This document shows, piece after piece, positions 1 to 7,736 of a DNA stretch of 64,000 bases (positions within the stretch are counted from its first letter, which is position 1; the number at the start of each line of letters is the position of its first letter). Source of the stretch: JBGPOS01 sp041488155 (GTDB taxonomy: Bacteria > Chloroflexota > Dehalococcoidia > Tepidiformales > Tepidiformaceae); contig JBGPOS010000005.1 of NCBI GenBank assembly GCA_041488155.1, positions 20,107-84,106 of the forward strand. Direction: 5' to 3'. Under the pieces are notes generated by a model. The model did not search any database. It saw nothing but the letters and a program-made list of their open reading frames with translations, and had not been told where the DNA came from. The position numbers and the translations under genes were made by a program.

Positions 1-2
1 CC

Positions 3-398
3 TTCATGGGTGCTCTGGCCGTCGCGACCTTCCTCGGCGCCTGTGGCGACGACGTCACGCGTGGCGGTCTGAGCGACGAGGACTACCTCCGAGTGTTTTG
101 CACCGACCTGAGCGCGTTCTCGAACGCCCTGGTGCGGGCCCAGAATCCCGACGCGATCCGCACGGCAATTGCGGACTACGTCGAGCAGCTGCGGACTATC
201 GAGCCGCCCGATGACCTGCGGGGGTACCACGAGGCCTACATCACGTACCTCCAGGATGCCGCGGGCGAGCCTTCACTCGTGGGGCGCAAGCCACCCACGC
301 CGCCGGGCGGGCCCCGAGACCGGCTGGCGGCGAAGGAGTCCAGCGTCTCCGCGTGCAAGGATGCCTCGTTCTTCAGTCAGCCAGCCGGCGCCGACTGA
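3..398 (+). CDS. Putative lipoprotein, 5' end probably outside the window
   Basis: The frame is open to the left edge, so the true start is probably upstream. The first visible ATG (position 6) would leave only 12 residues before the lipobox-like LGAC, too short and uncharged for a signal peptide. After the cysteine comes GDD, typical of a lipidated, surface-tethered protein. The rest (about 118 residues) is soluble and mostly helical, with several cysteines but no motif I recognise. The function is unknown. The gene ends about 100 bp before ilvE, which has its own promoter and ribosome site, so the two are probably separate units. Confidence 0.55.
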   Translation, partial: FMGALAVATFLGACGDDVTRGGLSDEDYLRVFCTDLSAFSNALVRAQNPDAIRTAIADYVEQLRTIEPPDDLRGYHEAYITYLQDAAGEPSLVGRKPPTPPGGPRDRLAAKESSVSACKDASFFSQPAGAD

Positions 399-431
399 GG
401 GCCTCTGACACCCTGCACAGGGAGGGCCAGA

Positions 432-460
432 CTGTGCGGGAGAGCGCCCGCGGGTATACT
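432..460 (+). promoter_or_regulatory. Candidate sigma70-type promoter of ilvE
   Basis: CTGTGC at 432-437, a 17-bp spacer and TATACT at 455-460 lie 42 bp before the ilvE ATG. The -10 box is good and the -35 box is weak. The ilvE ribosome site AAGGAG (487-492) lies downstream, as expected for a leadered transcript. Confidence 0.5.
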
Positions 461-502
461 GACTTCATCCCGAGGCACTCGGATCCAAGGAGCAACCCGC
501 AA

Positions 503-1429
503 ATGCCTGCACCGTACGCGTACTTCCAGGGCAAGATCGTCCCGTTGGAACAGGCGAAGATCGGCGTGATGACCCACGCGTTCAACTACGGCACAGCGGT
601 ATTCGAAGGTATCCGCGGCAACTGGAACCCGGACGACCAGACCACGTATCTGTTCCGCGTCCGAGAACACTTTCAGCGGCTTGCCCAGAGTTCGAAAATC
701 CTCGGACTCCAGCTCCACGAGTCAATCGACAAGCTCTGCGAACTGGCGGTCGAGGTGACCGAACGGAGCGGGTTCAGTGAGGACATTTACCTTCGGCCAA
801 TGGTTTACCTGAGCACCGAGCAGCTCGGAGTGCGCCTCCACAACCTGGAGAGCGACACGCTTATCTTTCTCACGCCGTTCCCGGCCTACCTCCCCGAAGT
901 GGCGCGCTGCCACACGAGCACCTGGCGCAGGGTGGACGACACTGGCATCCCCCCGAGAGCCAAGGTGACCGGGATCTACGTGAACAGCGCGTTGGCCAAG
1001 ACCGAGGCGAATCTCAACGGGTTCGACGAGGCGATCATGCTCAACGGCGATGGCCACGTTTCGGAAGGCAGCGGCGAGAACATCTTCATGATCCGCAAGG
1101 GCAAGCTCATCACACCGACGCCGGCTGATAACGTGCTCGAGGGGATCACCGCTCAGAGCGTGATCGAACTTGCCAGCAGCGAGCTAGGCATCGAAACCGT
1201 CGAACGGCAGATCGACCGGAGCGAACTCTACATCGCTGACGAAATCTTCATGACCGGCACGGCCGCGCACCTGACCCCGGTCGTCGAAGTTGACAGACGC
1301 TCGATCGGGACCGGTGTACCCGGGCCGATCACGCGCCGCTTAAGCGAGCTCTTCTTCGCAGCCATTCGCGGCAAGAGCGAGAAGTACAGGCACTGGTGCA
1401 CCCCAGTACGCGTTCGCGTCGCTCGCTAG
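503..1429 (+). CDS. ilvE: Branched-chain amino acid aminotransferase
   Basis: A PLP fold-type IV enzyme that reversibly moves the amino group between glutamate and the 2-oxo acids of valine, leucine and isoleucine in the cytoplasm. The 308-residue length matches bacterial IlvE. Family landmarks are FNYGTAVFEGIRG near residue 27, the PLP lysine in NSALAKTEAN (K166) and the GSGENIF loop. ATG 503 is chosen because AAGGAG lies 10 bp upstream and residue 1 then matches the usual IlvE start; longer in-frame extensions run into the previous gene. The 3' end overlaps the next gene by 34 bp. D-amino acid or aminodeoxychorismate lyase relatives share the fold, but the length and motifs favour IlvE. Confidence 0.93.
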   Translation: MPAPYAYFQGKIVPLEQAKIGVMTHAFNYGTAVFEGIRGNWNPDDQTTYLFRVREHFQRLAQSSKILGLQLHESIDKLCELAVEVTERSGFSEDIYLRPMVYLSTEQLGVRLHNLESDTLIFLTPFPAYLPEVARCHTSTWRRVDDTGIPPRAKVTGIYVNSALAKTEANLNGFDEAIMLNGDGHVSEGSGENIFMIRKGKLITPTPADNVLEGITAQSVIELASSELGIETVERQIDRSELYIADEIFMTGTAAHLTPVVEVDRRSIGTGVPGPITRRLSELFFAAIRGKSEKYRHWCTPVRVRVAR

Positions 1430-2331
1430 CCACCGTCGCGTTCCGTCCGCCGCGCGCCCTCGGCGTCATCGTCGGGGGCGCGTTCGCTGTCTGGGCGCTC
1501 GTCTTCGCGGCGATCGCGGCACGGCTGGGCTACGGCGCTCCGGCCGAGCTGAAGACTGCCGTCGCCTGGCTCGTGGCGGTGGCGCTCTTCTTGCTCGCTC
1601 TCGTCTTTGCCAACTGGACGTACGCCGTCGCGAGCCTCGGCTATTCCATCGACCGGGACTCGCTGACGATCACCTGGGGGTTCCGGCGTGTCGTCATCCC
1701 GATCGAGGCGATCCAGCGGATGGTCCCCGGCCGTACGCTCGACGAGCCGCGAGTCGAGGGGCTGAACTGGTGGGGGTGCCACGTCGGCAGCGCGGAAGTG
1801 AAGCGAGTTGGCTACACGCTGTTTTACTCGACGCACACGTCGCCGGAAGAACTGCTCTACGTGGTGACCTCGGACGAGTCCTACGCGCTCACCGTGCTCG
1901 ACCAGGCGGGTTTCGCGGAGGAGATCCAAGGCCGCGCGGCGCTTGGTGCGGTGGCGCCACACGCGCAGCGCTCGGCGGCCCTGGGCGTGGCGGCATTCCC
2001 GTTCTGGCGCGACCGGGTCGCCATCGCCACGACCAGCGTGTCCGCCACGGTGACGATCGCGCTTTTCGGCTACATCTTTGCGCGATATCCCGGCCTGCCG
2101 GACGTCATTCAGCTCAACTTCCCGGCCCTGGGCGGCGTCGTGAGGGTTGGAGACAAGTCGGAGTTGTTGCGCATTGCGTATCTCGGACTCGGCGCCTTCG
2201 CGGCCAATTCTCTCCTGGGGTTCTTCGTCCATGCGCGCGAACGCGCTGCCGGGCTGTGGCTGCTGGCCTCCGGTGGAATGATCCAGGGAGTGCTGCTGGC
2301 TGCCGCCGTCGCGGCCTTCGAGCGCAGTTAA
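1396..2331 (+). CDS. Membrane protein with bacterial PH-like domain
   Basis: 311 residues from a GTG start inside the end of ilvE. Two hydrophobic helices near the N-terminus (about 22-44 and 55-78) precede a soluble beta-rich segment (about 80-175) that resembles bacterial PH (bPH) domains. Segments around 195-230, 255-275 and 285-305 look membrane-spanning. Such proteins sit in the cytoplasmic membrane; their roles are mostly unknown. The 34-bp overlap suggests co-transcription with ilvE, though no functional link is evident. The stop codon shares the palindrome TTAA with the stop of the convergent gene. The PH assignment is by pattern, not by search. Confidence 0.65.
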   Translation: MHPSTRSRRSLATVAFRPPRALGVIVGGAFAVWALVFAAIAARLGYGAPAELKTAVAWLVAVALFLLALVFANWTYAVASLGYSIDRDSLTITWGFRRVVIPIEAIQRMVPGRTLDEPRVEGLNWWGCHVGSAEVKRVGYTLFYSTHTSPEELLYVVTSDESYALTVLDQAGFAEEIQGRAALGAVAPHAQRSAALGVAAFPFWRDRVAIATTSVSATVTIALFGYIFARYPGLPDVIQLNFPALGGVVRVGDKSELLRIAYLGLGAFAANSLLGFFVHARERAAGLWLLASGGMIQGVLLAAAVAAFERS

Positions 2332-3806
2332 GGGGCGGAGCAGGCGAGCGCCGCAAGCCGCCGGATGCCTTCCCGAATCCCCGCTTCGCTGACGCTCGAA
2401 TAGCCCATGAGAAAGCTGGCCCCGGCAGGGGGCGCGAGGGTGTAGTAGCCGCTCGCGGAGTAGATCCCGATGCCCACCGCGCGCGCGCGCGCAATGAGTT
2501 CGTCGGCGTCGAGGACGTCGTGGAGGCGAACGAGCACGTGCATCCCGCTGTCTGTGCCGGTGATGGTGGCGCGGTCGCTGAAGTGCTCTGCGAACGCAGC
2601 GAGCAGCGCCGACCTTCGCCGTTCGTAGATCTTGCGCATGCGGCGGAGGTGGCGTTCGAAGTGCCCCTCTTCGATGAAGAGCGCGAGCACGGCCTGGTAG
2701 AGGAGGGCCACGTGGCGGTCAGTTAGCCATTTGGTCCCGGAGATGGCCGGTTGCATCCCTGGCGGGGCGACCAGGTATCCCAGCCGGAGCGCCGGCAACA
2801 GCACCTTTGACAGCGTGCCGGTGTAGACGACGCGACCGCCCTGGTCCAGGCCCTGCAAAGCAGCGAGCGGCCGGCCTTCGTAGCGGAACTCGCTGTCGTA
2901 GTCGTCCTCTACGACGATGGCCCCTGCGCGCTGGGCCCAGTCGAGCAGTTCGAGCCGCCGTGTAGCGGACATAACGCAACCGGAAGGGAACTGGTGGGAT
3001 GGCGTCACGTAGGCAACCCGCGCATGGCGTGGCAACAGGTCGACACGGATGCCGTCGTGGTCGCAGGGGATGGGAATGATTTTGCCGCCGTTGGCTGCGA
3101 ACACGGCGCGCGCGCCCGGATAGCACGGCTCTTCGATGACGACGCCATCGTCCGGGTCGATGAGGACGCGGGCCGCGAGGTCGAGTGCCTGTTGGGAACC
3201 GTTGACGATGAGCACCTGCTCCGGGGAGCAACGCACGCCACGAGAGCGCTGTAAGTAGCGGGCGAGCGCTTCACGGAGACGCGGCAGACCTTCGGTGGGC
3301 CCGTAACCGAGCAGTTCCCTGGGCGGGTAGTCGAGCACTCGCCGCGTGAGGGTCCGCCAGGCATCGATGGGGAAGTCTTCAAGGGAAGGGTTTCCGTAGC
3401 GGAACTCAAAGGCGCTGCGACCCTCGTCGCGACCGATGAGCGACCAGACTTCGCCGCGAAGCACGCGGTCTCCGAACGCGGAGAGAGCCCCCGCCTGGGG
3501 CTCCGGCTGGAGACCTGCGACCTGGGCGGGAGGCCTGGGGGCGTGAAGCGAACGCTCGGGCAGGTCGGGGGCGACGAACGTACCGGAACCGTGGCGAGCC
3601 GCCAGGTACCCTTCTGCGTGGAGCTGTTCGTAGGCCTCGAGGGCGGTGTTTCGCGCTACGCCGAGGGTGTGGGCGAGGGTGCGGGTCGCGGGCAGTTTCT
3701 CTCCGGGTCGAAACCTTCCGGAGAGGATCCCTTCGCGGATGGCGTCGGCGAGGCGTTGGTAGGCTGGCCCCGAGCCGTTGGTGGGCAGGTCGAGCAGGAT
3801 CTCCAA
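2328..3806 (-). CDS. MocR/PdxR-type regulator: GntR winged helix fused to an aminotransferase-like domain
   Basis: 492 residues. An N-terminal GntR winged helix (about 13-79, ending HGSGTFVAP) is followed by a fold-type I aminotransferase-like domain in which PLP should bind K334 of GTLSKVLL. MocR proteins use the second domain to sense PLP or an amine ligand rather than to catalyse. TTG 3806 is chosen over an upstream TTG because TGGAG lies 5 bp before it and the protein then starts MEILLDL. The gene is divergent from a PNPOx-like flavoprotein, and the intergenic DNA holds repeats resembling PdxR boxes. It could regulate vitamin B6 metabolism, the flavoprotein, or itself. Confidence 0.88.
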   Translation of the reverse strand: MEILLDLPTNGSGPAYQRLADAIREGILSGRFRPGEKLPATRTLAHTLGVARNTALEAYEQLHAEGYLAARHGSGTFVAPDLPERSLHAPRPPAQVAGLQPEPQAGALSAFGDRVLRGEVWSLIGRDEGRSAFEFRYGNPSLEDFPIDAWRTLTRRVLDYPPRELLGYGPTEGLPRLREALARYLQRSRGVRCSPEQVLIVNGSQQALDLAARVLIDPDDGVVIEEPCYPGARAVFAANGGKIIPIPCDHDGIRVDLLPRHARVAYVTPSHQFPSGCVMSATRRLELLDWAQRAGAIVVEDDYDSEFRYEGRPLAALQGLDQGGRVVYTGTLSKVLLPALRLGYLVAPPGMQPAISGTKWLTDRHVALLYQAVLALFIEEGHFERHLRRMRKIYERRRSALLAAFAEHFSDRATITGTDSGMHVLVRLHDVLDADELIARARAVGIGIYSASGYYTLAPPAGASFLMGYSSVSEAGIREGIRRLAALACSAP

Positions 3807-3865
3807 AGTGGCTCCACTGTACCAGCCGGAATTGGCCGATGTGAAGGTGCCACTCTTTGGTACTC
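3805..3865. promoter_or_regulatory. Putative MocR operator repeats between the divergent genes
   Basis: The + strand reads AAAGTGG at 3805-3811, and the - strand reads AAAGAGTGG at 3858-3850. On the - strand two related elements appear in the same direction: GTACC..AGTGG..CC (from about 3863) and GTACAGTGG..CC (from about 3822). As I recall, actinobacterial PdxR boxes have an AAAGTGG core. The sites lie just before both starts, suiting autoregulation plus control of the flavoprotein. The first element touches the chosen MocR start. Confidence 0.4.
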
Positions 3866-3901
3866 TCAAGCTGGGGCAGAGGGCGCCCCCAGGAGGACAC
3901 G

Positions 3902-4519
3902 ATGAGTGAGGTCCGCCGCAAAGATTACGAGCAGCGCGACGAGGCCGAGATCCTCGCGTTCCTGGACCGGGCTACGCACGGTTTTCTCGGCTTTGTCCGT
4001 CCCGATGGCTCGCCCGGGATGGTGGCTGTCAACTTCGTGTGCGTGGGTGAGACGATCTACTTTCACGGCGCGCTCGAGGGAGAGAAGATGCGCTCGCTCG
4101 CTGTCAACGCCTCCGTGGTCCTGATGGTGGCGGACGACTTCTCGCTCATTCCGTCGTTCTTTCGCGTCGGCGACCTGGCGTGCCCGGCGACGCAGTACTA
4201 CAAGGCGGTCGTGGTCCGGGGTGAGGCGCGGATGGTGACTTCCCGAGAGGAGCGCGCGCTCGCGCTCCAGGCTTTGATGGAGAAGTTGCAGCCGCAAGGC
4301 GGGTACCGGCCCATCAGCGCCACCGACCCGAGGTATCGAAAGAGCCTCGATACCACTGCGGTCGTGGCGGTGCCGATGACCGAAGTGACGGCGAAGTTCA
4401 AGTTCGGGCAGAACCTCCCACGGCGAACCCGCGCACGCGTTGCCCGTCAGCTCCGCGAACGCGACGGCCAGCGGGACGGCGAAACGGCGGAAGCGATGCG
4501 CGAGGTCTGCCCGTTCTAA
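3902..4519 (+). CDS. Pyridoxamine 5'-phosphate oxidase-like FMN-binding protein
   Basis: 205 residues with the split-barrel flavin-binding pattern: an N-terminal RPDGSPGMVAVNFVCV strand pair, the YFHGALEGEKM loop typical of the Pyridox_ox_2/NimA-like group, and KAVVVRGEARMV. These cytoplasmic proteins bind FMN or F420 and act as oxidoreductases or are uncharacterised; true PdxH has a different C-terminus. AGGAGG at 3891-3896 fixes the ATG at 3902. The C-terminal 35 residues are Arg-rich and probably flexible. The gene is divergent from the MocR regulator, a pairing that suggests regulation by PLP or an amine. Substrate unknown. Confidence 0.8.
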   Translation: MSEVRRKDYEQRDEAEILAFLDRATHGFLGFVRPDGSPGMVAVNFVCVGETIYFHGALEGEKMRSLAVNASVVLMVADDFSLIPSFFRVGDLACPATQYYKAVVVRGEARMVTSREERALALQALMEKLQPQGGYRPISATDPRYRKSLDTTAVVAVPMTEVTAKFKFGQNLPRRTRARVARQLRERDGQRDGETAEAMREVCPF

Positions 4520-4540
4520 AGACGGGCGACCTAACTGCGG

Positions 4541-5827
4541 TCAGGGCGGGCCGATGCGCTCCTCGATCCAGGGGACGATCATCTCGATGAGGCGGTCGCG
4601 CGGGTCGGCTAGCTTCGACCCTTCGTCGCCGACGGGATGGAGGTAGTGGTCGGCCCAGGGCAGAACCGAGAACGATTTGTCGCGAGCGGCGCTCTTTTCG
4701 AAGATCTCATCCTGTTCGGTCGGAAAGATGTCGCAGTCCCCGTCGGCGTAGACGATCAGCGTGGGGATTGTCACCTGCTGGATGGTGTCGGGAAGGTCGG
4801 CCTGGCTGCTGAGGCCGCTCCAGGTGCTGAGCCAGGCGCGCGGAGTCATGACCCTGGCGAGCCCGCCGGGGCCGTAGTTGCCGATGATCGGGTCACCGGG
4901 CGAAAAAATGCTGCCGAGGGGCCGGTGGCTCGGGTCGAGGGTGGGGTCAAGGTAGGCCGGGTTGGCGAGTGTCCGGTAGATGACCATGTAGCGCCCCAGC
5001 CGGGCACGTCGCGCGATGAGCCCCTGGGTCGCCGCCGCGAGGGAGGGGTGGTCCGCACTCCGAAGTTGGGCGCGGAAGTAAGCGTGCTCCGCGAGATATT
5101 CGCGGGCGATGGCATCGAGCCGGGCGTTCCGTTCGCGTTGCTTCCGGCGGTAGGCCGCCAGCCACGCGGGTTCGTAGCGGCTCGCCTCGGGGAACGGGCG
5201 ATAGCCGTTCGCGGGGTTGTACATGTCCCACTCGGGGTCGTAACTGACCGGGTCGGCTTCGTTCGTGACGCTCGGGTCGAGCACATTGAGCATGAAGCGG
5301 CCTTCGCCGAGGTGGGCTGCGACCGCGATGTACAGGTCTCCCGGAGGCATAACTTCGCGGGTGAGGTCGATCGGCTCGCCACCGGGGGTCGAACTGAGCC
5401 TCTGACCTGGGGGCCGGCCGGCCTGGGACTGGTAGAACCCGAGCAGGGAGCCGCCGCCGCTGTTGCCGAGCAGCACGATCCTTTCGAACCCCCGCTCTTT
5501 GAGATGCCTGAGGCCCGCTGCGATGTCGAAGAGGAGGCGTTCGTGCACCATGTCGGTGTCGTTGTTGAGGTAGCGGCTGTTGTGGCCGAAGACGGCGTAC
5601 CCACGCGCCGTGAGTCCAGGGACTACGTAGTGGCGAGTGAACTCCCCGCGGGGGTGCATGAGATAGACGGCAGTCTTCGGCTCACGGGCGGGCGGGCGGT
5701 AGAGCACGCCGAAGCTCGGCGCGGTGTCCGTCGCTTCGAGGTAGACGATGTCACGGCGCACGGCCGAGTCGAGCTGGGTGAAGGCAAAAGGGAGCCGCCT
5801 GGCGCGTTCCTCGGGGGCCTGGGTCAT
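4541..5827 (-). CDS. Alpha/beta hydrolase family protein
   Basis: 428 residues. The nucleophile elbow is GNSGGGS (S123); a candidate acid is in YADGDCDIF and the histidine is in WADHYLHPVG near the C-terminus. The order nucleophile-acid-histidine fits an alpha/beta hydrolase. A long lid (about residues 150-330) carries many Tyr, Pro and Arg residues and makes the protein larger than ordinary esterases (about 280 residues). No signal peptide, so cytoplasmic. ATG 5827 is chosen because AGGAGG precedes it at good spacing. It is convergent with the PNPOx-like gene. Esterase, lactonase or peptidase activity is possible; the substrate cannot be read. Confidence 0.75.
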   Translation of the reverse strand: MTQAPEERARRLPFAFTQLDSAVRRDIVYLEATDTAPSFGVLYRPPAREPKTAVYLMHPRGEFTRHYVVPGLTARGYAVFGHNSRYLNNDTDMVHERLLFDIAAGLRHLKERGFERIVLLGNSGGGSLLGFYQSQAGRPPGQRLSSTPGGEPIDLTREVMPPGDLYIAVAAHLGEGRFMLNVLDPSVTNEADPVSYDPEWDMYNPANGYRPFPEASRYEPAWLAAYRRKQRERNARLDAIAREYLAEHAYFRAQLRSADHPSLAAATQGLIARRARLGRYMVIYRTLANPAYLDPTLDPSHRPLGSIFSPGDPIIGNYGPGGLARVMTPRAWLSTWSGLSSQADLPDTIQQVTIPTLIVYADGDCDIFPTEQDEIFEKSAARDKSFSVLPWADHYLHPVGDEGSKLADPRDRLIEMIVPWIEERIGPP

Positions 5828-5888
5828 GCCTGTCCTCCTGATGCTGGCATTGGCGCGGTAGCCAGCGAGAGACTCTTGCACCGGGTGC

Positions 5889-5894
5889 TATGCT
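5889..5894 (+). promoter_or_regulatory. Candidate -10 box of the VOC gene
   Basis: TATGCT lies 33 bp before the ATG of the VOC gene. No good -35 box is visible at 16-18 bp. The spot sits in the divergent gap between the hydrolase and the VOC gene. Confidence 0.35.
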
Positions 5895-5927
5895 TAGGCA
5901 AATCTGGAGTGAGCAGGGCTTGCGAAA

Positions 5928-6443
5928 ATGGCGATCAAGACAGGTGGCGTGCACCATCTCGCGCTCGTGGCGAAGGACCTGAAGGCCACCCACGAGTTCT
6001 ACACCCGGGTGATGAAGATGGAGTTGACGTGTGCGATACACGTACCTCCGTTCGAGCCCGAGGAAGCGCTGCACCTGTTCTACGACATGGGAGGCGGCAA
6101 CCAGCTCGCTTTCTTCTGGTTCCGGGACGCACCGGACCCGATCCGGGGACAGGCTCATCCCGGTTCACCGGCGGAAGTGAACGCGGCGGGTTCGATGCAC
6201 CACCTCGCCTTCAGCGTCGATTCAAAGGACGAACTGCTCGAATTCCGCGAGCACCTCAAGGCATCTGGAATCAGGGTGACGCCAGTGATCGACCACGGCT
6301 TCTGCCAGTCCATCTACTTTTCGGATCCCGACGGGATGCAACTCGAAATCAGCTACTGGGTCCGCGTCCTCGATGAGAGCGACCTGAAAGATTCGGTCCT
6401 GAAGCTCGCCGGGATAGAACTGGCCCAGCCGGTCACCGCCTAG
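5928..6443 (+). CDS. VOC-family (glyoxalase/extradiol dioxygenase fold) protein
   Basis: 171 residues with two beta-alpha-beta-beta-beta modules. GGVHHLALVAKDL at the start supplies a likely metal histidine, MHHLAFSV near residue 90 opens the second module, and DPDGMQLEISYW near 135-146 carries the usual glutamate ligand. Members bind a divalent metal and catalyse isomerisation, dioxygenation or epoxide opening; the exact reaction cannot be told. No signal peptide. The stop lies 4 bp from the stop of the convergent lipoprotein gene, leaving no room for a terminator. Confidence 0.85.
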   Translation: MAIKTGGVHHLALVAKDLKATHEFYTRVMKMELTCAIHVPPFEPEEALHLFYDMGGGNQLAFFWFRDAPDPIRGQAHPGSPAEVNAAGSMHHLAFSVDSKDELLEFREHLKASGIRVTPVIDHGFCQSIYFSDPDGMQLEISYWVRVLDESDLKDSVLKLAGIELAQPVTA

Positions 6444-6447
6444 CGCC

Positions 6448-7083
6448 TCAACCGAGGCGACTGCGAACTTTGTCGGCGATCGCTTTGCGTGCGGCAAGCT
6501 GGTTCGTCGGGCCGCTCTCGAGCAGCTGCACGACCACTACGGCACGCCCAAAGCGGTAGACATCGGTCCAGACAAGGTAGCCCTGCCCGTCCGGTTTGGC
6601 GGTGACGTATGCACGTCGCTGGTCCCCGACCTCGGGCGCCGAGCCATCGGCCTGTGCGACCGACGCGCCGAAGTAGCCGGGCGGTGGATTGCGCAGAGCG
6701 TCGGCAATCGTGGTGAATTGCTTCTGCCCGGCGTCGCTGTCCTTTTCGAAATAGACGATCACGATCGCCGCCTTCTTGGAGCCGTCCTTGGCCGCATAGA
6801 GGGCCCGCTGCATGTCCTGGGTCGGTTGGGCGGCTGGATCGCGGCCGCGTTCAGCGACCCTGTAACCGAGGTCGTCGAGGTCGGGGATGAGGTCGGCGGC
6901 GGTCTTGGTTGCGGCGCCCTGGGTGGTCGCTGTCGCCCCCGCTGCCGGCGAGCTCGCCGTGTCGTCGCCGCCGCAGGCAGAGGCGAGGAGAAGCGCTGGT
7001 AGGAGTGCGGTCAGCGCAAGGAAGCGACCTTGAGGATGATTTCGGCGGCCTGATCGGGGTTGATGTGGTCGGTGTTCAAGCAA
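6448..7083 (-). CDS. Putative secreted lipoprotein whose start lies inside the upstream kinase gene
   Basis: A hydrophobic stretch ending LLLASAC, followed by GGDDTASSPAAG, is a clear lipobox plus a Ser/Ala/Thr linker, so the mature protein should be membrane-anchored outside the cell. About 150 residues of unknown fold follow. The start is unclear. TTG 7083 has GGAG 9 bp upstream and gives an Arg-rich n-region, but overlaps the kinase by about 70 bp. A CTG at 7014 would overlap the kinase stop as CTGA but leaves no positive charge before the hydrophobic core. I favour the TTG. Function unknown. Confidence 0.6.
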   Translation of the reverse strand: MLEHRPHQPRSGRRNHPQGRFLALTALLPALLLASACGGDDTASSPAAGATATTQGAATKTAADLIPDLDDLGYRVAERGRDPAAQPTQDMQRALYAAKDGSKKAAIVIVYFEKDSDAGQKQFTTIADALRNPPPGYFGASVAQADGSAPEVGDQRRAYVTAKPDGQGYLVWTDVYRFGRAVVVVQLLESGPTNQLAARKAIADKVRSRLG

Positions 7084-7646
7084 AGATCGTAACTCCAGGG
7101 GGACGTCCATCCTGAGTCGTAGATGCGGCGGAAGAACTCGATACGCTCGGCATCGGTCTTTTCGGCGGTGCGGAGCGCGGTCTTTTCGTCCACGCCCATC
7201 CCCGCCATGATCCTCCGGGCGCGGAACTCGGTCGAGCCGGCGATGAAGACGCGAAGGGCGGTGAGCCTGTCTTTGAGGATGATCTGGGCGGCGTGGCCGA
7301 CGATGACGCAGTTGCCTTTGTCGGCGAGGTCGCGGATGACGTTCTCGATGAATACCCGGTAATCGGCTGAGGTGAAGAGGGGGGTGGTGGTGAGCGGGAG
7401 GGGGTCGGCCCAGGCGGCTACGGGCATGCTTGGATTGCGGGCCAGCGCTTCGAGGATGCGGGTCATGAGCGAAGGCGTGTGCTCCGCTTCGCTCACCGTT
7501 TCGGGAGAGACACCTGCTTCGCGGGCGGCGTTCTCGATCACCTGGTAGTCGATGAGCTGGAAGTCGAGGGCTTCGGCGACTGCGTGAGCCACTTCTTCGC
7601 CAGCGCTTCCCACCTGGCGCGAAATGGCGATCACTGTGGTGTTCAT
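7011..7646 (-). CDS. Cytidylate kinase-like family protein
   Basis: 211 residues, starting with an ISRQVGSAGEEVAHAVAEAL nucleotide-binding segment like that of the Cytidylate_kin_2 family. The Gly-rich loop is VGSAGEE rather than a classical GxxGxGKS. Later come GNCVIVGHAAQIIL and a FRARRIMAGMG arginine-rich helix, both familiar in this group. It may phosphorylate a nucleoside monophosphate, but many family members are uncharacterised and true CMP kinase (cmk) differs. ATG 7646 is chosen for the GGAGG just upstream. The 3' end overlaps the lipoprotein gene, suggesting coupled expression. Confidence 0.8.
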   Translation of the reverse strand: MNTTVIAISRQVGSAGEEVAHAVAEALDFQLIDYQVIENAAREAGVSPETVSEAEHTPSLMTRILEALARNPSMPVAAWADPLPLTTTPLFTSADYRVFIENVIRDLADKGNCVIVGHAAQIILKDRLTALRVFIAGSTEFRARRIMAGMGVDEKTALRTAEKTDAERIEFFRRIYDSGWTSPWSYDLCLNTDHINPDQAAEIILKVASLR

Positions 7647-7736
7647 GCCGTCCTCCAAACCGAGGATCTGGCGGCATTGTAGTGCATCCACGGCCCCGTT
7701 CAGCGACCTCTTTTGAGGCAGCAGAACGGAGCCGGT

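Noticed and set aside
4637..6376. Long + strand open frame (579 codons) across the hydrolase and VOC genes
   Set aside because: It is the reverse complement of a well-supported hydrolase with ribosome site and catalytic motifs. Its product has a composition typical of an antisense shadow in GC-rich DNA.
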